Shown: positions 14,312 through 21,960, counted from the first letter of the stretch. The stretch is 38,786 bases of DNA from JAFGHJ01 sp964523975 (GCA_964523975.1 CAZGBM010000011.1:1-38786); one strand, 5' to 3'. A program made the numbers and translations. Notes: generated by a model not told the origin, from the sequence alone.

Positions 14312-14988
14312 TTGCTTTGTTTTCGGCATTGTGGTTCGGGATACTTACTTCAATAAGTCCCTGCCCTTTAGCTACAAATATCGCGGCTGTTTCTTTTCTT
14401 TCCCGTAGGATTAATCATCCGCGCAAGGTTTTATGGTCAGGATTTGCTTATACGCTGGGGAGAATGGCTGCGTACGTTATTATTGGAGTAATCCTTATTT
14501 CTTCTCTTGCCGGTATTCCCGCTACTGCTAATTTTTTGCAAAAATACATGAATAAAATTTTGGGACCAGTTCTTATTGTTGTCGGACTTTTCCTTTTAAA
14601 TATTCTGAAATTAAATTTTTTAGATTTTTCAATATCGAGTGAAAAACAAAACAAGCTGGCAGAAATGGGTATATTCGGTTCGTTTGCCCTGGGCGCGGTT
14701 TTCGCGCTTTCTTTCTGTCCTATATCGGCAGCGCTGTTTTTTGGCAGTTTAATACCGCTGGCGTTAAATAATAATTTCGGGATAGTCTTTCCCTTTGTAT
14801 ATGGGATCGGGACAGGTTTACCTGTTGTTATTTTTGCTATAGGTATAACTCTCGGCATACATTCAACCACAAAGTGGTTTAACAGGATTACTAAACTCGA
14901 AAGTCATATGCGGAAAATTACAGGCGTCATTTTTATTGTGGTTGGAATTTATTTCCTCTGGGCTCACATTATTATAAATCTTGTGTAA
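14308..14988 (+). CDS. arsG: ArsG-family CcdA/DsbD-like membrane protein
   Basis: 226 residues with six predicted membrane helices, of the CcdA/DsbD transmembrane family. The two helix cysteines that pass electrons across the membrane are in place: SISPCPLATN (Cys19) and LSFCPISAAL (Cys137). In arsEFG systems ArsG is reported as an exporter of trivalent aromatic aminobenzyl-arsenicals. The CcdA fold equally allows a role in reducing the periplasmic ArsF domain; the sequence cannot decide. Start ATG overlaps the arsF stop. Confidence 0.82.
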   Translation: MIALFSALWFGILTSISPCPLATNIAAVSFLSRRINHPRKVLWSGFAYTLGRMAAYVIIGVILISSLAGIPATANFLQKYMNKILGPVLIVVGLFLLNILKLNFLDFSISSEKQNKLAEMGIFGSFALGAVFALSFCPISAALFFGSLIPLALNNNFGIVFPFVYGIGTGLPVVIFAIGITLGIHSTTKWFNRITKLESHMRKITGVIFIVVGIYFLWAHIIINLV

Positions 14989-15003
14989 AAAGAAGAAGTT
15001 TAT

Positions 15004-16173
15004 ATGAAACAGGTTGCGCCCGTAAAAAGAAACCTCAATGTTTTCGAAAAGTACCTGACCGTATGGGTTTTATTCTTCATAGGCATAGGGATAATCATAG
15101 GTAGGGTTGCGCCTGGTGCGGCAAAGTTCCTTGATGGATTGGCAATATATGTCGGTGAAGCGCCGGTTGTTTCAATTCCAATCGCAATCTGTCTGTTTTT
15201 TATGATGTATCCCATAATGGTAAAAATTGACTTCGCTGAAGTGCTTAAAGCCGGGAAATCTCCAAAGCCTGTTGGATTAACTCTTTTTGCCAATTGGGCA
15301 ATTAAGCCGTTTACAATGTATGCTATATCATTATTCTTCCTGGGTTTTGTATTCAAAAACTTTATAGGAATCGAAGCTGTGGATTTAGTCAAACTCCCTC
15401 CCGGAGCTAACTGGGTGGTAGGCTCAATTCATGGTGCGGGCACTGTGGTTTTGAACAATGGAATTAAAATGCTCGAGATTCCTCTCTGGAGGAGTTATCT
15501 TGCCGGATGTATTTTGCTGGGCATCGCTCCCTGTACCGCAATGGTTCTCGTCTGGGGCTACCTCGCGCGCGGAAATGATGGACATACTCTGGTAATGGTG
15601 GCTATAAACTCTTTGACAATGCTATTTTTTTACGGACCGCTCGGAGGTTTTCTGCTTGGTGTTGGAAAGATGCCTGTTCCATGGCTGGCTTTATTGCTTT
15701 CTATAAGTATCTACGTGGCATTACCATTAGCCGCGGGATATTTCTCTCGTAAATGGATTATCAGGGGCAAAGGAAAAGAGTGGTTTGCCGAGAGATTCCT
15801 TCATAGACTTACTCCTATCTCCATTGTGGCGCTTCTGATTACATTGGTTCTTTTATTTTCTTTTAAGGGCGATATTATTTTAAAAAAGCCTCTTACAATT
15901 TTATGGATAGCCAGCCCGCTTTTCATACAGACTAATTTGATATTCTGGATTACGTACGGGATAGCGAAATTGATGAAGTTAAAGTATAAAGATGCCGCTC
16001 CTTCGGCGATGATTGGCGCCAGCAACCATTTTGAAGTGGCTATTGCCACAGCCACGATGGTATTCGGGTTATCATCGGGAGCCGCTCTTGCCACGGTGGT
16101 TGGGGTACTTATCGAAGTTCCGGTTATGCTAATGTTAGTGAAAATCTGTCTTAGAACACGAGAATGGTTTTAA
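15004..16173 (+). CDS. acr3: Acr3 arsenite efflux permease
   Basis: 389 residues, ten membrane helices, family BASS/Acr3. It exports As(III) using the proton gradient. The essential cysteine lies in LLGIAPCTAMVLVW (Cys177), and the helix-nine motif AVVGVLIEVPVM-like segment near the C-terminus is present (ATVVGVLIEVPVML). Compared with short Acr3 proteins such as that of Bacillus (about 346 residues) it has an extra segment of roughly 30 residues between helices four and five (about residues 118-160), as in longer bacterial Acr3. Last gene of the operon, 15 nt after arsG. Confidence 0.95.
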   Translation: MKQVAPVKRNLNVFEKYLTVWVLFFIGIGIIIGRVAPGAAKFLDGLAIYVGEAPVVSIPIAICLFFMMYPIMVKIDFAEVLKAGKSPKPVGLTLFANWAIKPFTMYAISLFFLGFVFKNFIGIEAVDLVKLPPGANWVVGSIHGAGTVVLNNGIKMLEIPLWRSYLAGCILLGIAPCTAMVLVWGYLARGNDGHTLVMVAINSLTMLFFYGPLGGFLLGVGKMPVPWLALLLSISIYVALPLAAGYFSRKWIIRGKGKEWFAERFLHRLTPISIVALLITLVLLFSFKGDIILKKPLTILWIASPLFIQTNLIFWITYGIAKLMKLKYKDAAPSAMIGASNHFEVAIATATMVFGLSSGAALATVVGVLIEVPVMLMLVKICLRTREWF

Positions 16174-16388
16174 AGAGATATATATTTTTTTCTCATCAAA
16201 ACTAAGACGACCGACCAATATCAAAGTTTAAGCAATTCTGAAGATATGCTGATGTACTGTAAAAAGTAAGCTTTTCTATAAAAACAAATAAAAAGGCTTG
16301 TTATTTCGGAAAAAGTGATTATTATAGAAGTCTATATTGGATTTAGTACATATTAACAATAAAAAACCAGGATTTTAATATAGTATAT

Positions 16389-16416
16389 TTGTTATCTTTT
16401 TCAGTACACTTAAACT
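16389..16416 (+). promoter_or_regulatory. Possible promoter of the RNA helicase gene
   Basis: TTGTTA (16389-16394), 16-nt spacer, TAAACT (16411-16416), 27 nt upstream of the start codon; GAGAGGAAA serves as ribosome site. A moderate match only. The rest of the 269-nt gap after acr3 holds no gene. Confidence 0.35.
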
Positions 16417-16442
16417 ATGTTAGATCAGAGAGGAAATAAATC

Positions 16443-18032
16443 ATGAAATCTTTTAAAGATTTGGGCTTATCAGAAGAGACTTTGAAAGTCTTAGAGTTAA
16501 AAGGATATGAGGAACCGACACCTATACAGGATCAAACTATACCGGCTTTGCTTGCCGGGGAAAAGGATATTGTAGGGCAGGCTCGTACCGGAACAGGTAA
16601 AACTGCCGCTTTCGGGCTGCCGTTGATCGAACTTCTTCGTGAAAAATCGGAAACCGTTCAGGCAATTGTGCTTACACCGACAAGAGAACTTGCGATCCAG
16701 GTTGCGGAAGAAATCAACTCGCTAAAGGGAAGGAAAAACCTGCGAACCGTCCCTATCTACGGCGGACAGGCAATCTCCAGGCAGCTTAAAAGCCTGAAAA
16801 AGGGGGTCGACATTGTCGTTGGTACACCCGGAAGAGTTATAGACCATCTTAATCGACGTACTTTGAAACTGGATAAAATATCTCATCTGGTTCTGGATGA
16901 AGCGGATGAAATGCTGGATATGGGTTTTATCGATGACGTAAAAAAAATCATGGAATACACTCCAAAAGAAAAAAGAACTATGCTGTTCTCAGCTACCATG
17001 CCGGAAGAAATTGTAAATATTGCAGAAAAATATATGACAGAATATGATGTTTTTAATGTATCCCACGGGGACCTTACGGTCAGTCAGACCGATCAGATTT
17101 ACTTCGAAGTAAACCCGGAAGATAAATTCGAAGCTCTCTGCAGAATTATAGATATTGAAGATGACTTTTACGGACTTGTCTTTTGCAGGACCAAAATTGA
17201 CGTGGATAACCTTGCGAAACACCTGATGGAACGCGGCTATGATGCAGATGCTTTACATGGAGATATGTCACAACACTTACGAGAAAAAATATTAAACAAG
17301 TTTAAAAAACATTTTATAAATATTCTTGTGGCAACCGACGTAGCAGCAAGAGGATTGGATGTTCAAAATCTTACTCATGTAATCAATTATGCTCTTCCTC
17401 AGGACCCAAAATATTACGTTCATCGAATAGGAAGAACCGGCAGAGCAGGCAAAGAAGGAATTGCTATAACTTTTGTTACACCGGAAGAATATAGAAAATT
17501 AAGACTTATCCAAAAGACAGCAAAAACCGATATCCGCAGGGCAAAACTTCCGGAAATTAAAGACTTAATAGAAACAAAAAAGTTCAAGATTAAATCGGAT
17601 CTCGAACAAATAGCAAGAACTAAACTTAATGAAGAATATATTAAAATGTCGCATGAACTTCTCCATAACAACAATCCGGAAAATATACTTGCAGCTCTTC
17701 TCCAGTACACTTTTCGAGATGAGCTGAACGAGAAGAACTATACGGAAGTAAAAAATGCTTTTGTTGATAATAAAGGTAAGACACGCTTGTTTGTAACTCA
17801 CGGGAAAAAAGATGGACTGAACGCCATAAAATTAGTTGAGTTAATAAAAAAGATATGTAATATTCCGGGTGAAAAAATAAATGATATACAAATACTCGAT
17901 AAATTCTCATTCGTGACACTCCCCTTTCATGAAGCGGAAATATTATTATCGCATTTTAAAAACAAAAAAGAAAGATCGGGTTTGTTCGTAACAAAGGCAA
18001 GAGAGAGAAAAAAAGGGCGAAGAAAAAACTAG
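16443..18032 (+). CDS. deaD: DEAD-box RNA helicase, DeaD/CsdA type
   Basis: 529 residues. Q motif and helicase core: ARTGTGKT (residues 47-54), PTRELAIQ, TPGRVIDH, DEAD (152-155), SAT (183-185), and the C-terminal motifs VATDVAARGLD and HRIGRTGRAGK. The last 80 or so residues form a DbpA-type RNA-binding domain (TRLFVTHGKKDG...FSFVTLPFHEAEILL) and a basic tail. Such enzymes unwind structured RNA during ribosome assembly and mRNA turnover, notably in the cold. Together with two RRM genes in the same window it suggests a cold-response RNA toolkit. Monocistronic. Confidence 0.95.
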   Translation: MKSFKDLGLSEETLKVLELKGYEEPTPIQDQTIPALLAGEKDIVGQARTGTGKTAAFGLPLIELLREKSETVQAIVLTPTRELAIQVAEEINSLKGRKNLRTVPIYGGQAISRQLKSLKKGVDIVVGTPGRVIDHLNRRTLKLDKISHLVLDEADEMLDMGFIDDVKKIMEYTPKEKRTMLFSATMPEEIVNIAEKYMTEYDVFNVSHGDLTVSQTDQIYFEVNPEDKFEALCRIIDIEDDFYGLVFCRTKIDVDNLAKHLMERGYDADALHGDMSQHLREKILNKFKKHFINILVATDVAARGLDVQNLTHVINYALPQDPKYYVHRIGRTGRAGKEGIAITFVTPEEYRKLRLIQKTAKTDIRRAKLPEIKDLIETKKFKIKSDLEQIARTKLNEEYIKMSHELLHNNNPENILAALLQYTFRDELNEKNYTEVKNAFVDNKGKTRLFVTHGKKDGLNAIKLVELIKKICNIPGEKINDIQILDKFSFVTLPFHEAEILLSHFKNKKERSGLFVTKARERKKGRRKN

Positions 18033-18061
18033 GGAAAACAACGCTAATCGTTTTTCCCCCA

Positions 18062-18209
18062 ACAACCCATTTTTCAACAACAAATAGCACAAATTACACA
18101 GATAAATAACAATCATTTTTGTTTATAAGGACAGAATCTGTTTTGACTTTATTCGTGTTATTTGCCTGCCCCATAAGGAGGAATGACTGTATTGGGGGGT
18201 GATTCTGTC
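18062..18209. repeat. Palindromic intergenic element with a nested hairpin cassette
   Basis: The left part CAACAAATAGCACAAATTAC (from 18078) through AATCATTTTT matches the element at 32953-33079, and the right part ATTCGTGTTATTTG (18151-18164) is its inverted partner. The right arm is interrupted at TTTG|TGATTC by a 35-nt hairpin (18165-18199) whose feet on the minus strand are CCCC and GGGGCAGG. A perfect 9-bp inverted pair, GACAGAATC (18130-18138) and GATTCTGTC (18201-18209), surrounds the right arm. Non-coding, with no transposase nearby. Confidence 0.65.
18165..18199 (-). repeat. Hairpin cassette, copy C
   Basis: On the minus strand 35 nt beginning CCCCCCAATAC, with TTCCTC in the centre and ending TTATGGGGCAGG. 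The stem CCCC-A / T-GGGG corresponds to CCCC-G / C-GGGG in copy B (24423-24455), a compensatory change. It is inserted between GAATCA and CA of a repeat whose uninterrupted form is seen at 33060-33079. Confidence 0.6.
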
Positions 18210-18270
18210 TTAAGATAAATTGAATATCAAAAATTTAAAAAGCAAAATGACGGATGACTGTCATTAAAGC

Positions 18271-18350
18271 CATTAGCTGTTAGCTTTTTGCCTTTAGCTT
18301 TAATTTGGTTTTATTGAAAAGCTAAAAGCCAACAGCCAAAAGCGAAGAGC
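18271..18350. repeat. Long inverted repeat of AGCTAAAAGC-type units
   Basis: The left arm CATTAGCTGTTAGCTTTTTG continuing to CCTTTAGCTTT is the imperfect inverted complement of the right arm AAAGCTAAAAGCCAACAGCC continuing to AAAAGCGAAGAGC, with about 15 nt between. Each arm is itself a run of 7-9 nt units (AGCTNNN). It would form a long hairpin in RNA or single-stranded DNA. Non-coding; function unknown. A small GCGGC-TAT-GCCGC hairpin follows at about 18394-18407, with a counterpart near 33116-33127. Confidence 0.6.
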
Positions 18351-18462
18351 TTATTTATCTTTTTCCCATTTTGATATTTTATTTTTACATTTTAGCGGCT
18401 ATGCCGCGTTAGGTTCTTTGTGATTAATTGAAATCAGCGGTTTTGAGTTTTTATAAAAGACC

Positions 18463-18491
18463 TTGACATCATAAAATATGTTCTTTAAATT
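18463..18491 (+). promoter_or_regulatory. Promoter of the sugar-binding protein gene
   Basis: TTGACA (18463-18468), 17-nt spacer, TAAATT (18486-18491), 41 nt upstream of the start codon, with the ribosome site AAGGAGG at 18517-18523. Confidence 0.65.
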
Positions 18492-18532
18492 GTAATATCC
18501 GGTTAGTTTAAAATATAAGGAGGGTTCCTTAA

Positions 18533-19663
18533 ATGAGAAACATTTTAAAATTACTTTTATTTACGATTGTTCTGTTTGCTTCAGCAATAACTGATGTTAT
18601 TGCCAGGGAGAAGAAACCTTTTATCGGGCTGTCTGCGCATGCGGTCCGTAATGCCTGGGAAGATCTTTATGTCAAAGCTTTTGACTGGTATGCTGAGGAT
18701 ATAGGAGTTGTAACGACCTGGTCCGAGGCAGGGTATGATGCATCCCTGCAAATCACACAGGCAAAAAGATTAATAGATATGGGAATTGATGGGCTTATAA
18801 TATCACCCTGGAATGTTGAAGGGTTGAGGGTGGCGATGGATTATGCCAAAGAGAAAGGTGTTCCTGTTATAACAACCAACACAGCTGTCAACCATAGCTA
18901 TCCTCTTATGCACGTCGGGTATGGAGCAAAGAGAGGCGCGAAAGAACTTGGCGAAAAAATCGTCGAGTATCTAAAGAATGAAGTAGAACCGATTGGTGAG
19001 GTCAGGGGAACCGTTCTTGAACTTTCTTCCGGGCTGGGTACTTCAGAAGAAATCATGAGGGGAGGCGGCTTTCATGAAGTCATCGACAAATATAAGGGCA
19101 TCAAAGTAATTACCGAGGTTGCCCATTCAAGCAGGGAACAGGCTAAAATCAAAACTTTAAATATCCTCCGAAGCGGCGTAAAAATAGATGCGATTTTCGC
19201 ACAGAACGGGTCAATGGCTCTGGGAGCCTGCAGTGCTTTGAAATCATACAAGGGTATAAATCCTAAGGATGTATATATCGCAACCGTAGACGCCTTTCCA
19301 GATATTTTAGAAGAAATTGAAGCGGGGTACATTGATATTGCTCTTGACCAGCCTCCTGCCTTCTACAATCCGATTGCTCTTCATTATATGTATGAATATA
19401 TAAAGAAAGGAGATTCCGCATTACCGAGAATAGGTGAAACTATAACTGCAGACCAGTTAACTATTGGCATCGGGAATAAACATCTGGGAGTCGACCCCTG
19501 GAAAAAACCTGTCTGGGCTCCCGCAGAGATTAAACACATGACAGAATACAGCGAAGAGATAGAGAACGATTATCTCTGGTTCGAGACGAATGCTGTCTTC
19601 GTTACCAAAGAAAATTGTAAAAGCCCTCTACTGTGGGGTAACTTTCTGCTGCCGGGATGGTAA
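18533..19663 (+). CDS. Periplasmic sugar-binding protein (type 1, ribose/LacI-like), orphan
   Basis: 376 residues. Signal peptide with probable cleavage after Ala24. Two Rossmann-like lobes of the Peripla_BP_4 family: KPFIGLSAHAVRNAWE at the start, LIDMGIDGLIISPWN (residues 82-96), PVITTNTAV, and the second-lobe elements VLELSSGLGTSEEIMRGGGF and YIATVDAFPDILEEIEAGYID. It would bind a monosaccharide and deliver it to an ABC importer or a sensor, but no ATPase, permease or kinase gene is adjacent. The last residues (LLWGNFLLPGW) run into a repeat, so the C-terminus may have been altered. Confidence 0.82.
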   Translation: MRNILKLLLFTIVLFASAITDVIAREKKPFIGLSAHAVRNAWEDLYVKAFDWYAEDIGVVTTWSEAGYDASLQITQAKRLIDMGIDGLIISPWNVEGLRVAMDYAKEKGVPVITTNTAVNHSYPLMHVGYGAKRGAKELGEKIVEYLKNEVEPIGEVRGTVLELSSGLGTSEEIMRGGGFHEVIDKYKGIKVITEVAHSSREQAKIKTLNILRSGVKIDAIFAQNGSMALGACSALKSYKGINPKDVYIATVDAFPDILEEIEAGYIDIALDQPPAFYNPIALHYMYEYIKKGDSALPRIGETITADQLTIGIGNKHLGVDPWKKPVWAPAEIKHMTEYSEEIENDYLWFETNAVFVTKENCKSPLLWGNFLLPGW

Positions 19664-19700
19664 GCTTGCTCTGTTCCCTCTGTGGTTGAGAAAAGCAAGC
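19664..19700. repeat. CACAGAG-type repeat in a GCTTGC/GCAAGC hairpin
   Basis: CTCTGTTCCCTCTGTGGTT (19669-19687) is the inverted form of the AACCACAGAGNNNACAGAG repeat found at 21793, 24410 and 32064. It is flanked by GCTTGC (19664-19669) and GCAAGC (19695-19700), a 6-bp stem. It begins directly at the stop codon of the sugar-binding protein gene and may serve as its transcript end. Confidence 0.55.
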
Positions 19701-19716
19701 AGGTAAAGATTTTGAC

Positions 19717-19744
19717 TTGACATATTGCAAAAACCATATATAAT
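19717..19744 (+). promoter_or_regulatory. Consensus promoter of the second RRM gene
   Basis: Perfect TTGACA (19717-19722), 16-nt spacer and perfect TATAAT (19739-19744). Homologous to the promoter at 2651-2678 through the shared TATTGCNNAAAAC spacer. Predicted transcript start near 19751. Confidence 0.85.
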
Positions 19745-19750
19745 AATCCG

Positions 19751-19924
19751 AGAAAAATGTAGTTAAGAACCTTCAAGATCGAGGAATATATCTGTGGTTT
19801 TTCCCCGTTTATTTCCCTTCTGGTTTTGCCGGTTATATTACGCAGTACCTTCCATCTGGAAGCGTATTCGAGTTTAATTACATTTTCGAAAATATGTAAA
19901 TATTCTAAACCTAAAGGAGGTAAA
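19751..19924 (+). promoter_or_regulatory. Long conserved 5' leader of the second RRM gene, possible RNA switch
   Basis: About 174 nt, alignable with the leader at 2685-2849. It has a clean hairpin CTTCC-ATCT-GGAAG (19849-19862) where copy 1 has CTTCC-CGCT-GGAAAG. The 3' block AATATGTAAATATTCTAAAC (19891-19910) is identical in the two copies, as is the SD AGGAGG. GTAAATATTC (19896-19905) can pair with GAATATATAC (19927-19936) across the AGGAGG site (19915-19920) and the start codon. The body of the leader has diverged much more than its 3' end, which suggests selection on the 3' end. Confidence 0.55.
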
Positions 19925-20230
19925 ATGAATATATACGTAGGAAATATTTCGTGGGACTTAACAGAGGACGAAATAAAGGAAGCTTTCGAAGCTTTCGGAC
20001 AGACATCATCGGCTAAGATAATTAAGGACAAACATACAGGTAAATCCAGGGGATTCGCATTTGTCGAAATGCCTGAGAAAGCTGAAGCCGAAGCCGCAAT
20101 TAACGGTTTGAACGGTAAGGAACTGAAGGGCAGGCAAATCGTCGTAAATGAAGCGCGCCCCCGTCCTGAAGGTTTCAGAGGAAATTCGAGAAGAAGCGGG
20201 GCAGCTCGCGGCGAACGTTCCGATTGGTAA
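19925..20230 (+). CDS. RRM-domain RNA-binding protein, copy 2
   Basis: 101 residues, paralogue of 2850-3158. RNP2 IYVGNI (3-8), RNP1 RGFAFVEM (42-49), then a shorter Arg/Gly/Ser tail (GNSRRSGAARGERSDW). The ATG at 19925 is chosen for the AGGAGG 4 nt upstream and for agreement with copy 1; the open frame upstream is leader. Both copies keep the acidic helix DLTE(E/D)E(L/I)KEAFEAFG. Downstream, TGTTGATATCTAAGGGGGCG resembles the sequence after copy 1, so the whole transcription unit was duplicated. Confidence 0.88.
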   Translation: MNIYVGNISWDLTEDEIKEAFEAFGQTSSAKIIKDKHTGKSRGFAFVEMPEKAEAEAAINGLNGKELKGRQIVVNEARPRPEGFRGNSRRSGAARGERSDW

Positions 20231-20374
20231 GATAGAAGTTAACGTATAGTATATAACTGTTGATATCTAAGGGGGCGGTGCTCAACAATATAAAACTGTA
20301 TGTAATATTGGCCCCAATCACATATTGAAAACGATTTTTTCCCGGGGGATTTCAGTGGGTGAACTTGAAACCCA

Positions 20375-20418
20375 AAGAAAAAAGAACGAGGATAAGTTGA
20401 ACTCTTTACTTTTTTCTT
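20375..20418 (+). terminator. A/T-rich hairpin between RRM2 and the radical SAM gene
   Basis: AAGAAAAAAG (20375-20384) and CTTTTTTCTT (20409-20418) form a 10-bp stem over a 24-nt loop, ending in a pyrimidine-rich run. A possible terminator, though far (145 nt) from the RRM2 stop. A palindrome ATTGG-CC-CCAAT lies at about 20308-20319. Otherwise this gap holds nothing recognisable. Confidence 0.35.
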
Positions 20419-20464
20419 CTTGGTATTATATTAAAACACCTAATACAAATAGAAGGAGTATGAA

Positions 20465-21760
20465 ATGTTTGTAAAACTAATCTCGCCCAGATCTCCTGTT
20501 AAATTTGTTAGCAAGAGAGAAAAGGCTATAAACTTCTCCCGCTTAAGTCTTGCGACTGTCGCGGCTTTATTCCCCCGGGATACTAAGATTGAAATAATAA
20601 ATGATAGTATCGAAGAGATCGATTATAACGAAAAGGTAGATCTTGTCGGAATAACTTCGATTACCTCAACGGCGCCTCGAGCATATGAGATCGCCGATAA
20701 ATTCAGAAAAAAAGGTATACCTGTTATAATGGGAGGTATACACTCATCAGCATTACCCCAGGAAGCCATAAAACACGCTGATTCAGTGGTAATCGGAGAA
20801 GCCGAAGGGCAAATAAAGCTTGTTGTAAATGATTTAAAAAAAGGGAAATTACAGAAGTTTTATTCTTCGAAAACAAGACCAAGCCTTGAAAATCTTCCTC
20901 TCCCCCGAACTGACTTATACAAAAAGAACAAGTACTACAAAGAACTGCATATGATACAAACAACCCGCGGATGTCCCTTTAATTGCGATTTTTGCTGTGT
21001 TACGGATTTTTTCGGACAAACTTACCGAACAAGACCCATATCCGACATTATCAGAGAGATAAACACTATGAGCAGACGCACTGTAATATTCTTCGTCGAT
21101 GATAATATTGCGGGCAATCCGAAATACGCTAAAGAATTATTCAAAGCTTTAATTCCTCTGAATATAAGATGGTTCGGGCAGGCATCTTTAGTTATCGCAA
21201 AAAACAGAGAATTGTTGAGACTTGCCGCAAAAAGCGGTTGCATATCCCTTTTTATGGGTATTGAATCCGTATCTCCAAGCAGTTTAAAAGAAGTCGGAAA
21301 GAGTATGAATAGAGTAGAAGATTACAAAGAATCGATAAAAATAATTCAGGACCATGGTATCGGTATTATAGGAGCTTTTATCTTTGGTTTCGATTCGGAT
21401 AATAAAAGCGTTTTTGAAGAGACCGTATCTTTTATCGAAAAAAGTCAAATAGAATTGCCCAGCCTTGCAATACTTACTCCACTCCCGGGAACACGCCTTT
21501 ACGATAGGATGGAAAGAGCAGGAAGGATAATCGAACGTGATTGGTCAAAATACACTATCGGAGAGGTTGTTTTCCAGCCCAAAAATCTAAAAGTTGAAGA
21601 ACTTCAGGAAGGATATTACTGGGCAAGACATCAGCTTTCCTCTTTTAATTCAATCTTCAAAAGAACTTTTCATTTAAGAAAATCGTCGTTATTATACATT
21701 CCAATTAACTTTGTGATGAGAAAAGCATCCCGAGCCACTTTGAAGCGTACTTCCAGTTAA
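20465..21760 (+). CDS. B12-binding-domain radical SAM protein
   Basis: 431 residues. The N-terminal part (about 1-128) is a cobalamin-binding-like fold (VDLVGITSITSTAPRAYEIA, VIMGGIHSSALPQEA, VVIGEAE) but lacks the DxHxxG motif that coordinates cobalt from below. The radical SAM core has the iron-sulfur motif CPFNCDFC (Cys170, Cys174, Cys177), then FFVDDNI and FMGIESVSP. The C-terminal part (about 350-431) resembles DUF4070 of the hopanoid-type/lipid-modifying B12 radical SAM proteins. Substrate unknown; a methyl transfer to, or rearrangement of, a lipid or cofactor is plausible. AAGGAG upstream. Single gene. Confidence 0.88.
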   Translation: MFVKLISPRSPVKFVSKREKAINFSRLSLATVAALFPRDTKIEIINDSIEEIDYNEKVDLVGITSITSTAPRAYEIADKFRKKGIPVIMGGIHSSALPQEAIKHADSVVIGEAEGQIKLVVNDLKKGKLQKFYSSKTRPSLENLPLPRTDLYKKNKYYKELHMIQTTRGCPFNCDFCCVTDFFGQTYRTRPISDIIREINTMSRRTVIFFVDDNIAGNPKYAKELFKALIPLNIRWFGQASLVIAKNRELLRLAAKSGCISLFMGIESVSPSSLKEVGKSMNRVEDYKESIKIIQDHGIGIIGAFIFGFDSDNKSVFEETVSFIEKSQIELPSLAILTPLPGTRLYDRMERAGRIIERDWSKYTIGEVVFQPKNLKVEELQEGYYWARHQLSSFNSIFKRTFHLRKSSLLYIPINFVMRKASRATLKRTSS

Positions 21761-21792
21761 ATGGTAAGGATAACACCACCAAATCTAATTTA

Positions 21793-21960
21793 ACCACAGA
21801 GAGCACCCTGTGAAATAGTGAAACTGGTTGATTTATTGCACAGGGCAAGCAGAGAAAAAAGAACACACAGAGAGTAGATAGAAAAAATTATAATTTTGTT
21901 TTTTTAAAACTTAACCCTATACCCCAATTTTTCACATGTGGAACATGTAGTACTTGTAGT
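21793..21960. repeat. CACAGAG repeat with hairpin cassette A, followed by an ACATGT repeat
   Basis: ACCACAGAG (21793-21801), AGCA, then a 44-nt hairpin cassette (21806-21849), then CAGAGAAAAAAG (from 21850) and ACACACAGAGAG. At 21934-21951 lies ACATGTGGAACATGTAGT followed by ACTTGTAGTTTTTATTT, which recurs inverted at about 31963-32004. No gene is visible in 21761-22139. Confidence 0.6.
21806..21849 (+). repeat. Hairpin cassette, copy A
   Basis: Stem CCCTGTG (21806-21812) / CACAGGG (21839-21845), 7 bp, 26-nt loop, then CAAG before the repeat resumes with CAGAG. The foot corresponds to CCCC.../...GGGGCAGG of copies B and C. Confidence 0.55.

Noticed and set aside
18033..18532. A transposon or IS copy in the repeat-rich gap
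   Set aside because: No open frame for a transposase on either strand; the inverted repeats enclose only about 100 nt.
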